Assembly: GCA_035647855.1 (NCBI GenBank)
Contig: DASRMP010000055.1
Coordinates: forward strand, 1 to 64,000
DNA length: 64,000 nt
Reading direction: 5' to 3'
Source of the DNA: JAAZBW01 sp035647855
GTDB lineage: Bacteria; Actinomycetota; Actinomycetes; Actinomycetales; Actinomycetaceae
The position numbers were made by a program, and so were the translations under genes. Positions 1 through 10,215 of the stretch are shown here, piece after piece (the first letter of the stretch is position 1; each line of letters starts with the position of its first letter). The notes under the pieces are model-generated. The model ran no database searches. It was not told the DNA's origin and saw only the letters and a list, made by a program, of their open reading frames with translations.

Positions 1-110
1 GCGGGGAGGGGGTGTGACGAACGCGCGCCCCGGCGGCGCGGGCTCGGGAGGGGTGTGACGTTCGTGCGCCCCGGTGTGTGCGCCCCGGTGTGTGCGCCCC
101 GGTGTGCTCG
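1..110 (+). repeat. Dispersed 17-bp repeat family, second locus (left edge of window)
   Basis: Two intact copies of the unit GTGACGWWCGYRCGCCC lie at 14-30 and 55-71, start to start 41 bp. The 24-bp spacer between them (31-54) matches the spacer at 49197-49220 at 21 of 24 bases. After 71 come shortened units of the form GGTGTGTGCGCCCC repeated with a 14-bp period, which look like copies that lost the inner bases. The element runs off the window edge, so its left boundary is unknown. It lies downstream of the serpin stop codon. No gene is seen in 1-212; a short run of GATCCAG repeats at 173-200 follows the serpin 3' end. Confidence 0.8.
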
Positions 111-212
111 CGTCAGTGCTCGCGTCAGACTCGCCGACGGCGGTTGCAAAACCCGTACGAAAGTCCAATTCGGGATCCAGGATCCAGGATCCGGAATCCG
201 GCACAGGGGCTC

Positions 213-1520
213 CTATTGCCGCGGATCCCGGATCGCCGCCTGGAAGAGGTCCCAGCCGGTCGAGTCCTCTGTGATCACCATGAGATAGGGCCGGTCGGCA
301 AGGAACTCGTGGTCAACCACAGGTGCCGACGTTGCATCCATGCCGATCTCTGTCACCGCGGCTGCCACAGTGCCCTCCTCGTTGACTTTGAGGACCGCCT
401 GCTGCGCAGCCTGCCCGATCTCCAGCTCAACCGGCGCGATGCCGTCGAACGGCCGCGCAGATCCGGTAAGAATCGCCGAGAAGCCCATCGCCTCCAGCGC
501 GGGGAGGAGCTCAAGCTTCGACTTCGTGTCCACGATCGGTAGCGTCACCTGCACCGATCCCCGCTGCACCCCCGCAAGCTGCTCCTTGAGGGAGTCCACC
601 GCCGACGCCACGGCCGCGTGTCCCTGCGCCATCGGGTCCGCGCCCTCGGGAGGCAACGCGAATACCGCGGTGAAACCCTCGGTGTAAGGCAGGGCGATCG
701 CAGTCCACCCACCGCTCTCCGCGTACGCGGCGTTCTGCTTCAACCCGCTCATCATCTCGGTCTCAAACGGCGCGCCGTCGAGAGGCGTGAACTCGCGCGG
801 AAGCGTGGCGTCCTCCTCGAAGGGATCCAGCCACCGTGCCGCGAACAGCACAGCGTTCTGCAGCGCAAGCACCAGGTCCTCGGAGGGCTCGAGCGCCGAT
901 TCCTCGATCAGGCCGGCGGTGTGCCGCTGAACCCACTCGTCGAACAGGTCCTTGGCTGCCGGCGACGAGAGATCCGCAGAACCCAGTCCTGCGTCGAACC
1001 GCTGTGAGAGCACGTCGAGGTACGCCTCCTCGACCGCGAATTGGTCGTCGATGGTGACCCTGTTCGCGACGTGCACGAACGGCGTCTCCGGAATCTCCTC
1101 GGGATCGAACGCCGTCACGTCGCCCTCCCACTCCGCGAGCACACCCATGAGCGCGTTCACTGCGTCGACGGCGTCAGCCGGCGGGGCCCCGAGCATCTGC
1201 GTCATCTCGTCAACGGCATCCCCGCTCGCCCCCGGCGCGAGCATCGCGAACGCGAAAGTGAACGACGCCGGCGAGACGACGGCGTTCGCGACCGGGTCGG
1301 CCAGTTCCATAAGGCGAAAGCCGGTGGTGTTGCTCGTGGCGACGACGTCGTAAAGGGCGGGCGCATCCGACGGCGAAAGTTGCTCGAACGCGGCCGTGCC
1401 TCGCGACTCGTCCTCCGCCGTCGCCCCTCCCCCGCACGCGGCCGTTGCTGCGAGACCGAGTGCCACGGCCACACCCAGGATGGTGCCACGAGGTCTCTTG
1501 TGCTGACGGGGCGCGGGCAT
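213..1520 (-). CDS. Serpin-family protease inhibitor, predicted lipoprotein
   Basis: The 435-residue product has a signal peptide ending in a lipobox-like stretch with Cys29, so it is probably exported and lipid-anchored. The rest has the serpin fold: NAVLFAARW near the middle, the hinge EEGTVAAAVTEIG starting near residue 381, then a reactive-centre loop and the C-terminal strand motif FLADRPYLMVI. Counting 17 residues from the hinge Glu puts P1-P1' at about Thr-Ser, which would suit an elastase-like target; this is inference. The ATG at 1520 is chosen over an upstream start at 1559 because AAGGAGG sits seven bases before it. Length is normal for a serpin. Serpins are patchy in actinobacteria (Bifidobacterium longum has a studied one). 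It lies downstream of the iron importer but 156 bp away, so it may have its own promoter. Confidence 0.88.
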   Translation of the reverse strand: MPAPRQHKRPRGTILGVAVALGLAATAACGGGATAEDESRGTAAFEQLSPSDAPALYDVVATSNTTGFRLMELADPVANAVVSPASFTFAFAMLAPGASGDAVDEMTQMLGAPPADAVDAVNALMGVLAEWEGDVTAFDPEEIPETPFVHVANRVTIDDQFAVEEAYLDVLSQRFDAGLGSADLSSPAAKDLFDEWVQRHTAGLIEESALEPSEDLVLALQNAVLFAARWLDPFEEDATLPREFTPLDGAPFETEMMSGLKQNAAYAESGGWTAIALPYTEGFTAVFALPPEGADPMAQGHAAVASAVDSLKEQLAGVQRGSVQVTLPIVDTKSKLELLPALEAMGFSAILTGSARPFDGIAPVELEIGQAAQQAVLKVNEEGTVAAAVTEIGMDATSAPVVDHEFLADRPYLMVITEDSTGWDLFQAAIRDPRQ

Positions 1521-1676
1521 GATGTCCTCCTTGACGGGTCCGGTGGGCTCGACGAGCACCCGGAGCTGATCGGCCTACCAGGACGTTAGAACCCCGACGT
1601 GGACCGGAACAAGAGGCGAGAGGGATTGTTACAGCATTGCCGCCGGCCCGGATCCGCCGTCGGGAGAAGCCGACGA

Positions 1677-2435
1677 TCAGAAGTAGACGGCAACAGGGCC
1701 GCGGCCCTCGCTGCGGAGGACGGTGATTTCCGTGTCGAAGATGTCAGAGAGGACGTCGTCCTGCATGATCTCGTCAGGCGTTCCGAAGCGGGCGATGCGG
1801 CCGTCCTTGATGCAGCAGATGTAGTCGGAGTAGGCGGCGGCGAAGTTGATGTCGTGAAGCACGATGATGATCGTGCGGCCCAGTTCCACGGCGGCCTTCC
1901 GCAGGTGCTTCATCATTCGCACGGAATGGGCGATGTCGAGGTTGTTGAGCGGCTCGTCGAGCAGCACGTACTCGGTCTCTTGGCAGAGCACCATCGCCAC
2001 GTAGGCGCGCTGGCGCTGGCCGCCTGAGAGTTGGTCGAGATAACGGTCCTCGAGCTCCGTCAGATCGAGGAAGTCGATGTACTTGCTGATGATCCTCTCG
2101 TCCCGGGTGGTGAGCCGGCCCTGGCTGTAGGGGAAACGACCGAAACCCACCAGTTGGCGCACGGTGAGCCGGGTAATGAAATGGTTCTCCTGCCGCAGGA
2201 TGGACAGCACCTTCGCGAGGTCACGGGACTTGGTGGCGGCCACGTCCATGCCGGCCACCTCGATCACACCCTGGTCCATTCCGAGCAGGCGTCCGATCAT
2301 GGTGAGCATGGTGGACTTGCCCGCGCCGTTGGGCCCCACGAGCGTGGTGATGCCACCCTTGGGCAGTTCGATGTCGATCGGGCCGATGGCCACCTTCGCG
2401 CTGTACGACTTCTTGACATCTGTCAGTGTGATCAC
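1677..2435 (-). CDS. Iron-siderophore ABC transporter, ATP-binding protein
   Basis: This cytoplasmic ATPase of 252 residues powers the importer encoded by the three upstream genes. Walker A GPNGAGKST is at 34-42, the signature LSGGQ at 136-140, Walker B YVLLDEP at 156-162 and the switch His at 194. The sequence resembles the YclP/VctC branch of FecE-like ATPases, which take up petrobactin or vibriobactin-type catecholate siderophores; the substrate here is inference. The GTG start overlaps the stop of the preceding permease by four bases (GTGA), with AAAGGGA upstream, which implies translational coupling. It is the last gene of the iron operon. Confidence 0.93.
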   Translation of the reverse strand: MITLTDVKKSYSAKVAIGPIDIELPKGGITTLVGPNGAGKSTMLTMIGRLLGMDQGVIEVAGMDVAATKSRDLAKVLSILRQENHFITRLTVRQLVGFGRFPYSQGRLTTRDERIISKYIDFLDLTELEDRYLDQLSGGQRQRAYVAMVLCQETEYVLLDEPLNNLDIAHSVRMMKHLRKAAVELGRTIIIVLHDINFAAAYSDYICCIKDGRIARFGTPDEIMQDDVLSDIFDTEITVLRSEGRGPVAVYF

Positions 2436-3577
2436 AGCCGTCCCTTTCTGAGGATGACGAAGAGGAAGATTCCACCTCCGACGAGCTCGATCACGACCGA
2501 GACGACGCCGGCGGCGTAGAAGATGTGGTTCATGACGAAGTAGGCGCCGGTGAGGACAACGAAGCCGGTGAGCATCGCCATGGGGAACACGTAGCGGTGG
2601 TCGTACGTGTCGGAGAATTGGTAGGAAAGCGTGGCCACCAGAAAGCCGAGGAAGGTCATCGGACCCACGAGCGCCGTCGAGACGGCGATCAGAACCGCCG
2701 CGAGGATGAGCACGATGATCGTGTTGCGACGGTAGTTGATGCCGAGATTCACGGCCGCAGGCCGGCCGAGCGCGACCGCGTTCAGTGTCTTCGAGCGGGC
2801 AAGAAGGATGAGTGCCGCCACCAGCACCATGGGGATCGCGTACGGCAGGTAGCTCGCATTCGCATTGTTGACGGACCCGAACATCCGGGCGGTCAGGACG
2901 TCGAACTCACTCGGGGTGAGCAGACGTTGCATGAAGGAGGCCACCGAGCCGAGCGCGCCACCGATGATTATGCCCACGAGCAGCATGATGTGCAGGCTCG
3001 CATAGCGTCCCGAGAGCAGCCAACCGTAGAGGGCGAGCGCGAGACCCACCATGAGAGCCACCTGGAACAGGAAGGCGTTCACACCTGTGAAGGCCACGAG
3101 GCCACTCAGTCCGAAGAAGTACACGCTGCTGGTCTGGACCGCGCGGTACAGGGACTCGAATCCCATGATCGAGGGTGTGATGATCCGGTTGTTCGTGACC
3201 GTCTGGAAGGAGACCGTCGCCATCGCCTGGGCCACCGCCACCACGAGCATTACGATCACGCTCGTGATGCGCCGCTGCGCGATCAGCCAGAAGCCCTGCG
3301 TGCCGAAGTCCATCGGGTTCTTCCACGCGATGAGTCCGGCCGAGAACAGCAGGGAGAGCACCAGCAAGGTGCCGAGGATGATCCAGTAGCGACGCCGCCC
3401 CCTGGCGGTCTGGAACGCGCCGGAGCGGCGCTCGGAATGGTGGAACGCCCCGGGGTGCTCGCCGCTCGGCACGAGGTCGACGTCGTCGATCACGCCCTCG
3501 CCCATTCCCGCTGCCACCGGTGTGATGGCGTCGAAGCGCAGCCGTACGGTGCCCGAGTCGGTCTTGGTCGGTGTCAT
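2432..3577 (-). CDS. Iron-siderophore ABC transporter, permease 2 (FecCD family)
   Basis: Membrane subunit of the iron importer, about 381 residues with roughly nine hydrophobic segments. It starts with an unusually long hydrophilic N-terminus of about 75 residues before the first membrane segment. It pairs with the permease encoded just upstream, as YclO pairs with YclN. The ATG at 3577 has GGGAGGG about ten bases upstream. A GTG at 3604 would overlap the preceding gene by eight bases and is the alternative start. Its stop overlaps the start of the ATPase gene. Confidence 0.9.
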   Translation of the reverse strand: MTPTKTDSGTVRLRFDAITPVAAGMGEGVIDDVDLVPSGEHPGAFHHSERRSGAFQTARGRRRYWIILGTLLVLSLLFSAGLIAWKNPMDFGTQGFWLIAQRRITSVIVMLVVAVAQAMATVSFQTVTNNRIITPSIMGFESLYRAVQTSSVYFFGLSGLVAFTGVNAFLFQVALMVGLALALYGWLLSGRYASLHIMLLVGIIIGGALGSVASFMQRLLTPSEFDVLTARMFGSVNNANASYLPYAIPMVLVAALILLARSKTLNAVALGRPAAVNLGINYRRNTIIVLILAAVLIAVSTALVGPMTFLGFLVATLSYQFSDTYDHRYVFPMAMLTGFVVLTGAYFVMNHIFYAAGVVSVVIELVGGGIFLFVILRKGRL

Positions 3578-3596
3578 GTCCGATTCACCCTCCCCG

Positions 3597-4604
3597 CTAG
3601 CCACGGCGCCGCTGCCTGAGCAGGAGGAACACGAACACCACGCCGCCGATGATTCCCAGAATCAGGGAGACCGGGACCTCGAACGGCATGATGATGGTGC
3701 GGGAGATGATGTCGCACACGGTGACGATCGCGATTCCCAGCAGGCAGACCCACGGCAGGTTGCTGCGCATGTTGTCGCCCCGGAAGAGAGAGACGATGTT
3801 GGGGACGATGAGCCCCAGGAACGGCAGGTTCCCCACCACCACGGTCACCACGCCGGTGGCGATCGCGATCAGGCCCGTCCCGAGCAGGATGATGCGGTTG
3901 TAATTCAGACCAACGTTGGTGGCGATGTCCTCACCGAGACCCGCGACGGTGAGCCGGTCCGCGAACAGGAAGACCGCCACGACGACGATGATCACGATCC
4001 ACAGTGGCTCGTACTGTCCCCTCATCACCGTGATGAAGCTGCCGGCGAACCAGACGCCGAGGTTCTGCAGCAGGTCCGCCTGTAGTGCCACGAACGTGGA
4101 GATGGAGCCAACCACGGCACCGAGCATGATGCCGACAATCGGGACGATCAGCGAGGAGCGGAGCGTCACGCGCCGCAGGAACATGAAGAAGACCATCGTG
4201 CCGACGAACGCAAAGACCACGGCAACCGTCATCCGGAACAGGATCGACGACGTCGGTGCGAGGATGATGGCTGTCATGAGTCCGAGACCCGCCCACTCGG
4301 TGGTTCCCGTGGTGGTGGGCTCGACGAAGCGATTCTGGGTGAGCAGCTGCATCACGAGGCCGCTCATGGCCATTGCCGCCCCGGACAGCACCAACGCGAT
4401 GGTCCTGGGAACACGAGTGATCCAGAACATCTCGGTGCCGTCGTCAGCGCCGAAGATGTCGTAGACGCCCGTGAACAGGGAGACCACAAGCAGCCCTATG
4501 ACGCCGAGGAACCCGAGGAGGAGCTTCCAGTCGAGAAGCTGCCCCCGGGTTCGTACCGGGCGGGAGGTCGGGGCCTCCCGGTGTGGCTCAGCTGTGATTG
4601 TCAT
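3597..4604 (-). CDS. Iron-siderophore ABC transporter, permease 1 (FecCD family)
   Basis: Polytopic membrane protein of 335 residues, the usual FecCD length, with conserved features such as GNLPFLGLIVPNIV and TGTTEWAGLG. It resembles the YclN/VctD branch. The ATG at 4604 is preceded by GAAGGCAG at a normal distance; a TTG at 4619 in the same frame is less likely. It follows the binding-protein gene after 99 bp that contain a strong hairpin, so its expression is probably lower than that of the binding protein. Confidence 0.92.
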   Translation of the reverse strand: MTITAEPHREAPTSRPVRTRGQLLDWKLLLGFLGVIGLLVVSLFTGVYDIFGADDGTEMFWITRVPRTIALVLSGAAMAMSGLVMQLLTQNRFVEPTTTGTTEWAGLGLMTAIILAPTSSILFRMTVAVVFAFVGTMVFFMFLRRVTLRSSLIVPIVGIMLGAVVGSISTFVALQADLLQNLGVWFAGSFITVMRGQYEPLWIVIIVVVAVFLFADRLTVAGLGEDIATNVGLNYNRIILLGTGLIAIATGVVTVVVGNLPFLGLIVPNIVSLFRGDNMRSNLPWVCLLGIAIVTVCDIISRTIIMPFEVPVSLILGIIGGVVFVFLLLRQRRRG

Positions 4605-4635
4605 ACTGCCTTCGCGCAAAGTTGAATCTGAATGT

Positions 4636-4670
4636 GGAGGGAGTGGGGCTCTGCGGACCCCACTCCCTCC
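4636..4670 (-). terminator. Intra-operon hairpin (partial terminator or 3' stabiliser)
   Basis: A perfect 13-bp inverted repeat (GGAGGGAGTGGGG at 4636-4648 and its complement at 4658-4670) with a 9-base loop. It lies between the stop of the binding-protein gene and the start of permease 1. On the minus strand it is not followed by a clear T-run. This placement is common where a binding protein is needed in excess over its membrane partners. Confidence 0.65.
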
Positions 4671-4703
4671 GTTTCCTACTCAGTTCGAGTCTTCAGATGC
4701 ACC

Positions 4704-5753
4704 TCAGGCCTGTCCCCCGAAGGCCTCTGCGAGTGCTTGGAAGAACTCTGTGTAGGTCTGGATGCCCTCGTTCGTGTAGGTGTCCGCCGGCATGTAGATG
4801 ATGTTCCCCTCGACCACGGCGGTCACGTTCCGGAGCGCTGCGGAACCCTCGATGACCTCGTTCGCCGGAACGTAACTCGGATCGTCGGCGGACACGGCCG
4901 CGTCACGGTCCAGGACCAGGATCCAGTCAGGGTTGGAGTCGGCGATGGACTCGACCGAGATGTCGTCGCCCTGGTGGTCGTCGGTGGCCTCGTCGATCAC
5001 GAGGGCCGGGGTCAGGCCGAGGATGTCGAAGATCGGACCGATAGTGCGGCCGACAGCCGGGGCGAGGTATCCGATGTTGCCTCCGGAGACGTTGACCGCC
5101 ATGACCTTCTGGCTCGGGTCGTAGGCGGCAACCGCGTCGGCGATCGCGTCATCGAACGCGCCCGTCAGCTCTGCGGCCTCGGACTCCTTGCCAAAGATCT
5201 GACCAAGCGCGGTGATCTGGCGCTTGAGCTCCTCGTCGAAGGGTTCGCCGTCACGCGGATCGAAGTTGATCTGGACCGCGTCCGGGGTCAGGGCCGCGAT
5301 GTCATCGAAGAAGCCGGTGAACCGCTGACCGTTGATGATCAGGTCCGGCTCGGCCGCCACGATGAGTTCGAGATTCGGCTCGCGGTGGTTGCCGATGTCC
5401 GGAATCGATGCGTCGTCCTTGTAGCCGACTGTGGGCGGCATCAGCGAGACGGGTGCGGCCGAGAGCTCAATGCCCCAGTCGTACAGGGTCTCGAAGGTGC
5501 GGTTGTCGAGGGAGACGACAGACTTGGGCGGAACGGTGATGGTGTGGGTTCCGTTGTTGTCCTCGATCTCGATGTTGCCGTCCGATTCGGCTCCGGCCTC
5601 CGTCGTCTCCTCTTCGGCAGCAGAGGTGGTGACCTCCGCTGTGGGAGCAGCAGTCGTGGGATCTGTCTCGCCGCCGTTGCCTCCACCGCACGCAGCAAGC
5701 GTGAGGGTGGCTATCGCAGCCATGGCGATGACTCCCATTCGTGTCTTCATCAT
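4704..5753 (-). CDS. Iron-siderophore ABC transporter, substrate-binding lipoprotein
   Basis: Extracellular receptor of the importer, 349 residues. The signal peptide ends in the lipobox TLAAC with Cys22, so the protein is lipid-anchored to the outer face of the membrane. A short low-complexity Thr/Glu linker follows, then a class III periplasmic-binding fold with motifs such as PDLIINGQRF and WILVLDRDAAV. It is most like YclQ/CeuA-type proteins that bind catecholate siderophores. Two adjacent ATG codons (5753 and 5750) follow AAAGGAGA; the first is used here. It is the first gene of the four-gene operon. The upstream 276 bp should hold the promoter, but no convincing iron-regulator box was found. 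Confidence 0.92.
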   Translation of the reverse strand: MMKTRMGVIAMAAIATLTLAACGGGNGGETDPTTAAPTAEVTTSAAEEETTEAGAESDGNIEIEDNNGTHTITVPPKSVVSLDNRTFETLYDWGIELSAAPVSLMPPTVGYKDDASIPDIGNHREPNLELIVAAEPDLIINGQRFTGFFDDIAALTPDAVQINFDPRDGEPFDEELKRQITALGQIFGKESEAAELTGAFDDAIADAVAAYDPSQKVMAVNVSGGNIGYLAPAVGRTIGPIFDILGLTPALVIDEATDDHQGDDISVESIADSNPDWILVLDRDAAVSADDPSYVPANEVIEGSAALRNVTAVVEGNIIYMPADTYTNEGIQTYTEFFQALAEAFGGQA

Positions 5754-6029
5754 TGGTCTCCTTTGGGGCTCCGGCATACCGGACTCCCCCGACGCAGTAT
5801 TTTCGTAACGCAGGCCTTGCGAAATGAAGGCTAGCTCACGCAAATCCAATATCGCAACGTAGGTGTTTCGATATTCGAGATGTGGAGAGAATGACTTGAT
5901 ACCCGCAGATCGGCGGTTTTTCAAGGGGCCTCCGATCCATTTTTCCGCAGCGGTCACGGCCCAACATCCACGGCCCGGGATGTCCCCGTGGGACGCCGGT
6001 GGACCAGACGGAGTACGCCGGGGGCGGGA

Positions 6030-8840
<2,811 letters not shown>

Positions 8841-8964
8841 TGGTGCTCTCCTTCGAATGCCGAGCGCGAATGCCTCGCGGCAATTTATCTCGACATCAAG
8901 ATACTTTCTCCGGCATGTAAAGTCCACCCTAGGTGAGGCAGGTGGCCGCCGCGCGGCACGCCAT

Positions 8965-10215
8965 CTACCGCCGGACGAGAGCCGCGACCATCTCGACGTG
9001 GTGCGTCGAAGGGAAGAGGTCGTAGGCGTCCAGGCGCAGAATGTCGTACTCCGCGACGAGTGTTTCGAGGTCCCGGGCAAGGGCCGCCGGATCGCACGCC
9101 ACGTACACGATCCGCTCCGGCCTACGTGCCTTGAGCGCTGCCGTCACCGCTCCCCCGGCACCGGTACGGGGAGGGTCCAGGACCACCACGTCGATCCGCG
9201 CTCGCTCGGCTGAAATCCGCCGTCCGTCCACACGGGCGACCTCGACCCGGGCCTGTGGAAGACCTGAGAGGTTCTTCGTCGCGTCGGCGACGGCTCTCCG
9301 CGCGCCTTCCAGCCCGAGTACCGCGCCCCGGGCGCCGACCGCGTGAGCAAGCGGAAGGGTGAACAGTCCTGCACCGGAGTAGAGCTCGAGGACATGGTCA
9401 CCGGGCTTCGGCCGCGCCGCCTCCAGCACCGCCTTCACCAGAACCTCCGGTGCTGCGCGGTGGGATTGCCAGAATCCGCCGGCGTGCAGCCGGTAGCGGA
9501 GCGGCCCGTACTCGGTCGGGACTCGTTCCATCACCTCCGCACCCACCTTCCGGCCGGGCGCGCGCCACACGCCGCCGGTAGTGACGACCAAGGGCGGCGA
9601 GGCACTCGGAGCAACCGCGGCCACCTCGGTGCCCGGTCTCAGCTGCCACGAACCGCCGAAAAGCTCCAGCCCGTTCATCTCCTCGACTGCGAGAGGCATC
9701 GAGTCCAGCGCCACCGTCTCGTGGGACCGTCCGCGGCGCATGGCCGGCCTGCCCTCGTCGTCGACGACGAAGCCCACCCTGGTCCGCCACCTCACCGTTC
9801 CGCCCTCGACCCGCTGAACGCGGACTCGCCCATCCGGCGTCACGGCTGCGGCTGCTTCCACGACGGCGTGGCCACCGATCCGCCGCAGCGTGTCCGCGAT
9901 CACGGCCTCCTTCCACCGCAGTTGCGCGTCCGGCGCGACGTGACCGAGGTCGGCGCCGCCAACCCCTGTGCGCTCGGCGAGGGGCCACACGTGCGGCACC
10001 CGGCTCGGCGAGGCCTCGATCACCTCGACCGTGCGAGCGATCAGGTGCCGGGGATGGTCCTCGGCGATCTCCACCTCCACGCGCTCGCCCGGAAGGGCAC
10101 CCGTGACCAGTGCGACCTTGCCGCCGAGGCCCGAGGCGTCGTCGTCGGGGACACGCGCCACGCAGAACCCGCCGTGGGCAGGGTCACCGGCCTCAAGAAT
10201 CAATCGACCCGTCAT
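8965..10215 (-). CDS. RNA (uracil-5-)-methyltransferase, TrmA/RlmCD family
   Basis: SAM-dependent enzyme that probably methylates a uridine in 23S rRNA or tRNA. The 416-residue protein starts with a small TRAM-like domain, then has the SAM site DHVLELYSGAGLFTLPLA, the motif VVLDPPRTGAGG and YVACDPAALARD, which carries the catalytic Cys. The N-terminal Fe-S cysteine set of RlmD is not evident. The ATG at 10215 has GGAGG four to five bases upstream. Its start overlaps the end of the upstream permease gene by 23 bp, so the two are probably co-transcribed. RNA target cannot be decided from sequence. Confidence 0.9.
   Translation of the reverse strand: MTGRLILEAGDPAHGGFCVARVPDDDASGLGGKVALVTGALPGERVEVEIAEDHPRHLIARTVEVIEASPSRVPHVWPLAERTGVGGADLGHVAPDAQLRWKEAVIADTLRRIGGHAVVEAAAAVTPDGRVRVQRVEGGTVRWRTRVGFVVDDEGRPAMRRGRSHETVALDSMPLAVEEMNGLELFGGSWQLRPGTEVAAVAPSASPPLVVTTGGVWRAPGRKVGAEVMERVPTEYGPLRYRLHAGGFWQSHRAAPEVLVKAVLEAARPKPGDHVLELYSGAGLFTLPLAHAVGARGAVLGLEGARRAVADATKNLSGLPQARVEVARVDGRRISAERARIDVVVLDPPRTGAGGAVTAALKARRPERIVYVACDPAALARDLETLVAEYDILRLDAYDLFPSTHHVEMVAALVRR

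Noticed and set aside
2525..3619. Long plus-strand frames opposite the iron permeases and other genes
   Set aside because: They have low-complexity His/Arg/Glu-rich products typical of antisense reading of GC-rich genes.
5821..5839. DtxR/IdeR-type iron box upstream of the siderophore-binding protein gene
   Set aside because: Only about 9 of 19 positions match TTAGGTTAGCCTAACCTAA and the dyad is confined to GCTAGC; too weak to call although the context is right.
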